Source: Luidia sarsii (Eukaryota; Echinodermata; Asteroidea; Paxillosida; Luidiidae). Taken from it: DNA of 64,000 bases. Below, in pieces: positions 19,685 to 31,600 of this stretch (the first letter of the stretch is position 1; every line of letters begins with the position of its first letter). Made by a program: the position numbers and the translations under genes. Where the stretch lies: NCBI GenBank assembly GCA_949987565.1, contig OX465110.1, positions 15,292,290-15,356,289 of the forward strand. Direction: 5' to 3'. Below the pieces are notes generated by a model. It saw only the letters and a program-made list of their open reading frames with translations. It was not told the origin of the DNA and searched no databases.

Positions 19685-22600
19685 GTAAGTCCCAGGCTGA
19701 ATAATAATTCACTCATTCAATAACACAACACTGAGGAGTGATGGTAGACTGTATGTATTGACTGCTGTACAGTTTATATCATGAGTACATGGTGTGCATT
19801 TGGTGATATTATGATCGTGCATCACGTCATTGTTCATTGATTGCATGTTGTCAACAGTGTATTTCTCCCAAACTTCTCCCTTTCAACTATTTATCTCTGC
19901 ATATCGTTTGGCTTGCGAATGGTTTGTCAAACTGAGTCAAATGTTACTTCTTGAAGTTGAACTTGAAGTTCTTCTGTTCTGACTCTGACTTTGAGTTCTG
20001 TTTTGTGTGTTAATGTGTTTCCTCCAGTCGAAGCAAATCTCTCTCAGTCTCTGACTAGGTTAGCCCTACCTCCATTGTTAGTCATGACCATTACTGCCAT
20101 GGTTCTACCTGGGACATTTCATCACCTACTCCACAGCAAGCCAATTTGAAGCTTTCATTATTTTGATTTGCCCAGAGATGTGTGATCGATGTCTTGCTTG
20201 ACTCATGAAATGAACAAATGTGTTAGATTTCAAAGCTTATATAGTATTTTTGTTAAAGTTAAGAAAATGTTTAGCATTTTCCTAGTCATTGTAATTCAGT
20301 ATCCTCATTGTGTCAACCACCACCATGGATATGATTATGAGTAAGGTTTAGGTAAAAAATGCATTGAATTAATGTCATTGTCATATTAAAAATTAATGTG
20401 ATTCATGTTTAGTCACTTAACTGTTTATTTAGCGCACCTTGCACAGTTCAGTTGCTTTTCAAGTCTTAAAAATAAGACAAAAATGTTGCAAACTGCTTAC
20501 TAATTAAAACTACAAAAATACAAATCTCACAGATTGATTTAGCAGACTCCTGGCAGGACATTTCTCGAAGGCAGAATAAGAAGGGACCTGCCAGGATTGA
20601 ATTGTCTGGCCCGCTAAAATCGTTGAGCATTTCAAAATCGTTGAAAGACTGTATTATTACTAGCCACTGTCCAGGAAATAGCAAGAAGCCAAGATGCAAC
20701 ACTGAATCATTAAGTAGGATTTAGTTGTTTTCAATGAGTAGTGTTAGACCTTCACTTGATACAGTTGCAATATAGTGGACAAATGTTCACCACGAATGTA
20801 CATGAATCTTCTTTTTCTTTCCAACATTTTGGTAGTCATACACTGAGCTGGTTTCTTGCTCCAGCAGCACAACACAAATAAACAACAACAATTACTGTGT
20901 CGATAATGAGATGATGAAATGGTTAATTGAAGGGACTGATTGACCCTATAGTATAGGTCATACAATTTGTACTGTAGCCCTGATCTTTCGGAAACACATA
21001 TTTTGTCACGAATGAGTCAATGGCTATGTTGATTTTGAAGGTTTAATTTTAAAGAAAAAGAAAAAAATCAGGTGTTAAGGGATTTATAAAAAGGCCTATA
21101 AATGTAATACATGTACCGTTGTCATTTTTCATACTTATTAAGTACACATGTATGTATACTATATTATACAGTACAAAATAATATAGATCAGGACACAATT
21201 TAATCCATGTTTCCGTCAGTGATTTTTGTTTCTTTTTTATTGTTCAAAATTTAGTGGGCCTGACGTTTTCATCCTAGCAGGACCTTTCTCAAAGGCAGAG
21301 TCAGTTAAAAGGCTATTAAAATATAGAATAGTACTAGTAGGCGGCTGGCCTATAGAATTGCAAGTCAGGCCACTGAGAATAATGAAGACAAACCGGTTTG
21401 TTATGGTCCCAGTAGAAAGCATAACAAGAAATACACACATTTTGTCTGTTCTATGAATAGGCCATTGGTTTGCGTTGCTCAGAATGGGCTCTGAACAGGT
21501 CGTGAACGGACCAACACAAGGATTGGCCTTGTAGTTTAATGTCAGTCACTTGCCTTTTACCACCAGACCAAAACCCCTGAATTTTAGACTAAAGGAGGAG
21601 GGGAGGGTGATCAGGAGAGCACAGAATTTGTTCAGGGGTGTGATGTGCATGCAGTATGGATGACTTCCATTACAGGACTTCCAGCACTGATCCCACCCTT
21701 GAAACTAAGCATTGCTAATGTAGCATGGTATTAACCACAATGTCTTCTTCCCAAGTACTGTACATGTAGGATGCGTTTGATTATCAAATTAAAGCGCGGA
21801 ATTACAGCTTGAGAATCTCTGACGGTCGTCCTGACTGATCCCTCAAATGCTACTGTACCTACATTTCTGAATTTATTGCTCTTAATATCTGTACATGTGC
21901 GTGTCTATTTATGGGTCAGTTGGATCCTCTTTTCTTATGTTTCTTACTTCATTATGCGTACATGTAGTTTATTGATTTAACAAGCTCATCATGGTCATCT
22001 TTCGCGTTGGGGTTACATACATGTACATGTTTACATCTACGTGATTTAAGATAGAAATACAATATAACCCAAACGTCGAACCCCACCTTTACAACTGTAC
22101 TGGTACACTGTACAGATGTCATGTTCATGTACATGTACATATATGTAAATGTACTGTACACTGTAGTATCTGTGCAGTACTTGTTTGTACTGTACATGTA
22201 CAGTATGCACCTAGACGGTGATGTTTGTTGTGTGAACTGTTCCATAACAATAAGCAGTACGATGTCATCCATAATTGCGCTGTGCTGTGTCCTATGTGAT
22301 CCTTTGTTTCAGCATCAACTAGGCCTACTGTACTGTATAGCACTATGGGTACTGTGTTGTGTCACAAAGCTTTCCATATTGATACATGTACATGTACTGT
22401 AATGTACGCATGTACATGTACCATGTAGGCACTACTAGGCATGTACATGTAGTATGTACATGTATGTGTGACACTGAAATGCTCAATTTTTTTTTACTAC
22501 ATTCCATTAGGTGACTCTGTCATGGATGCTGTCGTCATTTGGATTAGATTATGTTTTTCTTCCGCCACAATCCTGTGACGATGTCGGAATCATCTTCCAC

Positions 22601-25600
22601 CGGTCTCTGTGGGTTATGCTTGTCTTTGGCATAGCCAGCAGGTTACCAGTTAAGGGCTTGAATTGGGGAGGGGGTGCAGTTGGAGGTCAGACTGCTGCTA
22701 CCCTGCTGTGGTGTTAACGTAATTCCACTTGAATCTGAACTTCTGAAGCAGTGAGAGCAAGGTTAATTACCGATATTTCTTTTCTCCCCCCTTCCTTCGT
22801 GTACATGTATCTATTTTGTCCTTGTCACTCTGCCTTGGAGAAAGGTCCTGCTAGGATCGAAACGTCAGGCCCACTAAATTTTAAGACTTACATTTTGGTA
22901 ATTTTAGTCAGTACATGTAAGCAGTTTGCAACATTTTTGTATATCACCTTAAGATATTTGTGCACATGTATGATGTATGGGTACTATACATACATGAACT
23001 GTACATTTCCATTTTATTTTGTTGGTCCCACCGTCACAGACAGGTCTTTTGTCAGGAAGTTTAAAATGTAAAGTTCTTGTTACTTTCAAAATGATCACCG
23101 AGATCACGATGTAATTTGGAAGATATGCGCCTTTTTGTTTTAGTTGTGTACTAAATGTGCAGTAAACTTATGGCATGGATAGTATTGTCAGTTATAAAAC
23201 ATGTACTTCTATGCATAACTGATACCATGGGTTAATTCACACTCATTAGTCTTTTCTTATAATGTACCGTACATGTTCTATTGTGTGAATACTGAACACA
23301 GGCCTTTATGTACTGTGTACAATGTAATGTAGGCCTACATGTACATTGTACATGTACACATGTAGGCCCTACAGTACACACTGTACAACATTACATGTAC
23401 TGCACATGTACTGTACATACACGTGTGCTACACCGTACATATACAATGGTTTTACAAAACTTTTAAACAAAAATGTAGAGGGCCTGACGTTTCCATCCTT
23501 GCAGGACCTTTCTCAAAGTTCCTTCTAGGCTGCTACTACATGTACATGTACAACTGTATGCTACTGTAGGATTTAAACGTACATGTAAGTTACATTTTTG
23601 AGATACATTGTACAGTACATGTCTATGTGCATTTTGGTCATTTTCACGTACTGTACAACTCAGTACAAGTCAGTACAAGTTTTTACAAAACAACAGAATG
23701 TGTACAGTGTATGCCACAAAACCAAATAGTTCAGTGCTATCTTTAGAGCACACATGTACAGCCTGTCAAGCACAAATATTTTTGTGATGAGGTGGGGTTT
23801 ACCACAGTGTTAAACTTTCATAACAAGTTGGAATTACATGTACTGTATGGTGTACACACATGCTTACATGTACATGTACATGTACAGTACATTATGTACA
23901 TGTACAGTACAATACATGTACATTGTGTAGCTGTTACGTAGAAGACCTGGCAATTCAATCCGAGCAGGACTTTCTCAAAGGCGGATTCTGGCTTTGGGAA
24001 AAGTCCTGTAAGGATTACAACATCCTGCTAGAACTAAGAAGAGCATCAGATCCTCTATCTGTTTTTGAAGTTTGAGTCAAGAAGGTGCGCATTATACACA
24101 GGATTTTACGGTAGACATTAGACAATGTACATGTACATGTACATTTACAATTACATACAAATGTATGAACATACAAATGTACACATGTACAATGTACTAC
24201 ATGTACATGAGTACTGTAGGCCTACATGTACGTACACTAAAGGCTACAGTACAGTACATAATTTGCATGTGTACATGTACATGTACATGTACATGTACAT
24301 GTACACTGTGCATGTACATGTACATGTACATGCAGTACAGTATACATGTATATTGTACCGGTACAGTACGTACTGTACATGTACAGTCCATTTGTACCGG
24401 GTAGGGGTCAATATGCTCCGCAGTCCGTACACACATTCTGTGTTGTTACATGCACATTGTCCCCCCCAAAAACTCATTGTTCCTGATTCACTCTTGCAGT
24501 TGCATTGCATTATGGGAAGTCCCCCCCCCCCTATTCCCAGCATCATTACATTCAAGGACTACAATCAGATTAATCTTAAGCTGGGCAGCAAATGACTTCA
24601 AGCGTGCATTTTGTTGCTCCATGGCTATTGTGTTGTGTCACTTGTGTGTAGTTGTGTACACTATGTTATTTGAATTGGCTTATTTTTTTATGAGCATCTA
24701 CATACTGTACGTACACAGTGTACATGTACAATGTACAGGTACATGTAAGGTACAATTGTACATGCATGTTCACTCCATGCATGTACAGTGTATTACATGT
24801 ACATGTGTGTACACCCCCACATTGGAGTCTAGCACAAAATGTGCAGACCAGTATTCAATCACTTGCAATGTTTACATGATGTTAAGACTTACTGTAAGAC
24901 TTATTAATGAATGTACATGGTGTACAGTACAGTGTACAGTGTACGTGGTGTACAGTAGTGTACATGGTGTACAGTACAGTGTACACGTGTACATGTGTAC
25001 TGTACATGTATAAACAATAGAAATAATTAATAAAGCACATTCCTAAGAGTGTCACCACTGCCATTTTCTATTCAATGTCACATACTGTACATGTACAAAA
25101 TGAACTCATTACTGGTCATCTTGCCTCCCATTTTCCTCATTACTAAGACCCATTCACCCACATAATTTTGTGTAGCCGCTCATAATTATTATGGCCTGCT
25201 GTCCAATAATTATTGTGCTATCAGATTACAGGGGAGGGTCAGGGTGTAGTCATGTAGCCACATTTGTACATTATGTGTACATTGTATACACTGTACATAT
25301 AATTACAGTATGTACCGGTAATGCCATGGTCAAACACTGAACAAAGTACATTTGTACATAAAGTGTTACAGTATACAAAAATGTTGCAAACTGCTTACTG
25401 ACTAAAATTACCAAAATGCATCTTAAAATCTTAATCCTTCTTTTGTGTTCACTCCTTCACACTTCTCTCTTTCCCCCTCTTCTCACTAATCCCTACTTTA
25501 CTCCTTGCCCTTCCCTTTGATCTCACCCTAACAGCTTTACTCTTTGTCCTTTGTTTCTCATCCATGTCCTATTCACTCTCTTCCCCCTTCCTTCGTGTAG

Positions 25601-28600
25601 ATGCATCTGTGTTGTCCTTGTCACTCTGCCTTTGAGAAAGGTCCTATTAGGATCGAAACTTCAGGCCTCACTTAATTTTAAGATTTACTTTTGTACATGT
25701 AACAAACCCATTCAGGTTGTCTGGCTGACTGTTGTTGTTGGTGCTCTGTGAGTGTGTGGTTGGCAGGTATGGCTGAAGTTTACTGCCCTTTATGCCATGA
25801 ACAGTACACATGTACATTGTGTACCATACTTGTTTTTGTTTGGTAAAAGGACATGCACAGGATTCTTTGCAGGTCGTCAACACTTTCAGGTGATGGCTGA
25901 CTGAATGCTTGCCATGGCTCATGGCTTACCTACATGGGGGTGATGCTAATTTCCGTTTACATGTACAGTACATGTACATATTCATGAACACTGCAACTTG
26001 CAAGCAAACAAACTGTAGACCTGTATTTAATACAAATGGTGGTTTACATAATGTTTTAATGATCACACTCAGCGGTCCCAAAATTTGTCTACGTCATGTT
26101 CAACATGTACACAACTGTAGTCTGTATACTGGCATGTGCATTATATAGGCCTAGATGTAAATGCCACATTTATTGCAGTATGCAATGCATGGCCATACTG
26201 TAGGTAACTCAATTTGGACAGAAAGTGCTGTTTCATGCATGTACACGTACACTAATTACACTGTACTTGTACATGTATGTATACATGTACATGTACACAA
26301 CAGGATCTTAATTCAGTAGTTTGACCTGGCCTGCTCAGTGCCTTGATGTGATAAGCAACATGGTCATTGTGCTCCAGCATGAATATTCATTTAGTATTGA
26401 TTCCAGTGAGCAGAGTTTTGCTCTGCTGTGAATTTGTTGTGATTGTGATTTTGAAGGGTAATGACCCACAAAGTACGTGCATACATGTACATGTACAATG
26501 ATGTGGGCATTGGGCACAGTTTGAGTATTTACAGTGTACTGTAGGCAAGCCTGTTGATGATCTGCGTGTTGGATAATTGTCGTACTTTTTGTATAAAAGC
26601 GTTACGGTAATTTGATGCTGGTATACTGTACACATGTACTGTACTGTGCAGTGCATGTGTACATGTAATCCATTCTGAAAGCAATTTGTACAATATACAT
26701 GTATATAATACATTTGTACAATATATTACCGGTATACATGTACACTGTACATTTCTATATACTGTACATGTACATGTACCGTATTGCATGTACACACAAT
26801 GTACAGTACTGTCTACTGTGTACCTGTCTAGTACATGTACAGTACATGTACGGTACACTGTACCGGTACATACAGTAAACATGTACATGTATGTACAGTA
26901 CACATGTATGTACTGTACTGTACATGTACATTTGCTTGTTACATGATGTACATGTACTGTATACATGTATGTATCATAATTTTCGGAATATAACTGTATG
27001 TGTGTGTAAGCTGCGGCTATAATTATAAATACATACATGTGTACTAAGGCTGTTGTCGACAAGGCTTTTGTCGACATTGTCGCGACAAAGAAAATATTCC
27101 GACATGTCGACAAGGTTTTTCGGTTGTCGCGACAAAAACAATAAAATACATTAGCCTATCTCTAGTCATAATGGCCAATCTCTGAAAAGAAGGGAATAAA
27201 AAGGGAACAAAAAATCCTAAAATTGTGCGCTGAGCATTTCATTTTTGCTTATCCACGCCACAAAATAATAGTTACTAAATATGTTGGAAGTTGGAAGGGA
27301 TCGCGACGCGACCAAAGAAAATCGTTCACCGAACGCATTTTGCCATTACGATGTACAGTGTAAATACTGTATAGCGCACGTTTCTATGGCCGGTCGTCAG
27401 CAGTACAGTAGCTGGTATACGTTGCTGCATCGCATGCATTTAATACACGTGCGTACGGGATACCAGTGCTATGCAGAGATCGGGAAAGATCGTGGACGTC
27501 CGAGGGAAGGATCGAGAAATGAGTTCGCACGTGCGTCGCGGTCGGTTCCCAGTTGAAAGTAGCCGCATGTTTGGGCCCAAAATCCCGGCGACCGCGTATT
27601 TTATTTCGTTGAAAAACGGACCGGAAGTACATTATTTACATCGGAAAAAGGCCTCCTTTGCCGCATACGTTCTAGGTTTGTCTGAATGTATGGCTGAATA
27701 CGCGGCCTCCTCCGTTTTTGGGCCCAATACGCAGCTGGTTTTTGGGTGCCCAATACGCGGCTACCTTTAGCTAGGTTCGGACGGTGACGTCTTTTCTTTT
27801 CACTGAAACTATATGGTTCTCCAACTTCCATGTACATGTGTACATAGCCAATTGGAAAGCCACTGCAGCCGCTGTGCAGCGAATTCATAAATATTCATTA
27901 TTTCTTGCATTGAGAACGCACGCATCGCCGATCGATGACGTCATGAATAAACAATGAGCAATCGCTTTTTTATGATTTTTTTAGGAAATTACGACTGAAA
28001 CACCCAATATCGGCACAAAAATTAATTTGTTGTGTATAATGTTAAATACGAAAGCCATTTAATATGAAATTTTATTGAAATTAAGATTATCCATGAAAAC
28101 TAATTTCACAAGTTCACAACTATGGCGGTTTGACATGCCCCATTCGTTTAATACCTAAAAAAATCCTACAATGTGACTACAGATTTTTGACTAAATCGGG
28201 TCTCTGTCGCGACAATGTCGACAGTCGGCATAAAATTCTCGCGACATGTCGACAAGAATTTTTTCTCACGACAACAGCCTTAATGTGTACATTGTGTACA
28301 TTACATGTATGTTGATTTTGCCCAATAAAAAGTTTATTGTGGCTAAATAATAATAATATACACATCCAATGTACATGTACTGTAGTGTACCGACAGTTTA
28401 TCCTATGTTGATGTACGTGTACCGGTATATGAGACAGCTCTTGTCAACCAGAAAAGAGAAATATCAATTATTATTATCTGAGGCAATTCATGACCGAAAG
28501 TTACAGTAGAACAGACATTTCGACAGAACAGAGTCCCGCTTGATGGTTCTGAGGTATCGTACAATATTACGAACGGTACATGTATCTTTTCCAATACTGG

Positions 28601-31600
28601 TAGTCTGCACTAAATTTGTACTGAACATGTACATGTTTGTACATCCTTTTACATGTACGTGTACAATGTACAGTATGTCATGTATGTTTTGGTGTACATG
28701 TACACTGTACATGTACAGTAGGCCTACATGTACACTGTACATGTACACATGTATCTACATGTAGCTGAATAATGGCTACCGGTACTTGTACAGTACATGT
28801 ACATACTTACATGTATACTGAACATTGTGTGTACTTGAGTACCAAATGACTTCAAGTGTTCAGTACGATGTGCCTTGCCCCTACAAATGTATGTACGAAA
28901 ATGTTGGTATGAAGTGAATGGGGTATGAGACTTTGAAATGAAATACATGTAGAATAAATCTTGTTTAATTAAATTTCCGGCATGTGACTCAGTCGTATCA
29001 GTAGTACTAGTAGTCGCAGCAGCAGTATAATGAAGACGACATCGGTAAATAAAAGTTAGAAAGGTGCGGCTTATACAAAGGTGCAGGTTACATGTTAAGG
29101 CCTCAATCAAGTTAGTGTGGAAATTTTGGATCGCTGTGGCTTATACTCCGTGCGGCTAACCGCTTATACTAAAAAAATTACGGTACCCCATTTACACTTA
29201 CAGTACAATGTAGGTGTACGTGTACATACATGTACACGCACAGTACATGACATGTACATTGTACATGTACACACAATGTACGTGTACATGTACAAGTGCT
29301 TGTACATGTACACTGTACACGTACGTGTACATGTACAAGTGCTTGTACAATGTACATGTACATGTACAGTACCTGTGCAGGCACAGGTACATGTACATGT
29401 ACAGTACTGTGTACAGCTACAATGTACAGGTATGTGTTTCTACATAAGTACAGGGTATGGGTTCACAGCGTACCGAAATAGCCGTTTCTTGGAACCACTC
29501 CTTTGCCCATACATCACATGTAAGTCCCCTGGAAGCTTCAAAGGCACACTCCCCCGCATAGACATGATGGATTGGGAGTTGATCTGCACCAGGGACTGAA
29601 TTTCTTTTGGTCACATACACCCTGTATACATACACATGTACATGTACTGTATTGATACTGTATTTGTGTTTGTACATTTTGTGCTTGACTGCCTATACTG
29701 TACAAAATCTCTAACGATTGTAGTTGTGAAAATGTTTGACATTTAACCACTTTTTTGCAGTGACTCTCATTCAGTCAGTGTTAATGGTACAATGTACATG
29801 TAAATTCTCATCCACAGACCAGACATTTACAAATTTAACTTCTCACATGATTTCAGAAGAAAATGTGCAATGAATTATTGATATGTGTATGAACCATGTG
29901 CCTTATAAGAAGAACCCATGAGTAAAATGAGATGCATTTCATTATTTTGTTTTCTCGTGATTTCAGGCGTCGGCAAATCTCACAAAGATGCGGCCTCGGT
30001 AACGTCAGCACATCCCATCCCAGCCTCAGCTGGCATCTACTACTTTGAGGTCACCATCGTTAGCAAGGGACGCGATGGGTAAGGGAGGGCTCCCCCACAC
30101 CCCAACCCCCCCCCCCCCCAACACCCCAGCAGCCTAAGGCTTAGTACCACAGGGTTGCTGTAATACGGTACTCATCAGAGAAGTGATACACATGTACATA
30201 CAAAAATGTTGCAAACTGCTTACTGACTAAAATTACCAAAATGCAAATCTCAACATTTAATGGGCCTGACATTTCGATCCTAGCAGGACCTTTCTCAAAG
30301 GCAGAGTGACAAGGACAAAACAGATACATGTACATGAAGGAAGGGGGAAGAGAGTGAATAGGACACAGATGAGAAACAAAGGACAAAGAGTAAAGCTGGT
30401 AGGGTGAGATCAAAGGGAAGGGTAAGGAGTAGGGTAGGGATTAGTGAGAAGAGGGGGAAAGATCAAAGAGAAAAGTGTGGAGGAGTGAACACAAAAGAAG
30501 GATTATCAGAAAGCATGCATGGTGTTAGTCATTACCCTCGTGTATGTTGAGACCATGTGGTTGAATAGTCCGAAGACGCTTCATCCACATTTTCTCACGG
30601 CTAAGACGGACAGCCAGCATTACTACAGTGACCAAGGGATTCTATGCCAAGTACACTCATATCTGATATCAAATGATCAGGGAGATTGAAGTGATACCCA
30701 ACAGGGGTGTCCATTTTACCGGTTTTGATCTAATCAGAGAAACTTGAAACTCAAAGTTTCTCTGATAATATAGAAAAGACACAGATGTTCTAGCTTTTGT
30801 TCAACTTTTTTCTTTTGGGCCGGTTTCAGAAATTGTTGAAAACTTCCCAGTCAGTTGTATTTTTCTTTGTTTGTTTGAAAATAAAAGTGTTTCAAAAAGT
30901 TGCACCGTTGCATCCACATTGATCCCCGAACTGCTGTTGCATGGTTTAAGGCTAAATGCTGTTTGCATCTGAATAAAATGCAATCAATGGTTAAATGCTT
31001 CTGACTGGCACCCTAATCCCAGTCAATTTTCCTTTCCATTGTTTGTTTGAATGAAAAATAAATAAATGAATTAATTGATTAAATTAAATTTAAAAATACA
31101 AATACAATTTTAGATTCTGTTCAAATACATGTAACTTTTGAAGTAATTATTCAATCCCTTTCTGTCCAGTATTAAATATTCCATACTGCACTAGAAACCA
31201 GGAGTAGTGGGACCGAGTCCTGCCCTACACTGTACATGTAGCTGCACATATTTTTTTTGTCAGCAGGGGGAAGCTCTGAGCATGCAGTCACTAATTACAC
31301 ATGTACTATCTACACTGTACATGTATATTTAGTAAGGCAAACCATCATTCAATTACACTGTACATTCTCTTCAATGTCAAAACATCTTTATATCAGTGAT
31401 TCAATGCGGCACCTACATGTACCGCAGTACAATCTCGAATCTACATTGTACATGTACCACCCGACCTTGACCAGCTTTGACCTGATAAGTAAAAAGACAA
31501 CCGCACTAGAAAGCAGGAGTCAGAGGTTTGAGTCCAACCTGAGCTGCGTGTATTTTTTCTTTCAGCAGGCAATTGGGCCCAGGTTTGAGCATGCAGTGTA

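Larger units (their letters stand above)
21900..29700. repeat. TACATG-word landscape, intron 1 part
   Basis: Dense palindromic words built on TACATGTA, with CTGTACAG, TACCGGTA, TAGGCCTA, TACAGTGTA and TACATTGTA. Perfect (TACATG)n runs occur at about 24266-24315, and dense blocks at 22000-22470, 26600-26990, 28600-28810 and 29200-29420. Most of it alternates pyrimidine and purine. Frames through it read YMYM, TCTC or HVHV on both strands and are not genes. Confidence 0.95.
19685..29966 (+). other. RANBP9/10 intron 1
   Basis: 10.3 kb with no recognisable gene. The first 2 kb is fairly unique AT-rich DNA with Penelope-tail fragments at about 20485-20610 and 21245-21305. From about 21900 it is dominated by TACATG-type words. 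The hAT element lies at 27045-28282. Confidence 0.9.

Noticed and set aside
27281..27770. Coding region inside the hAT element
   Set aside because: Overlapping frames of about 90-100 codons on both strands show no BED finger, hAT dimerisation motif or other recognisable transposase feature.
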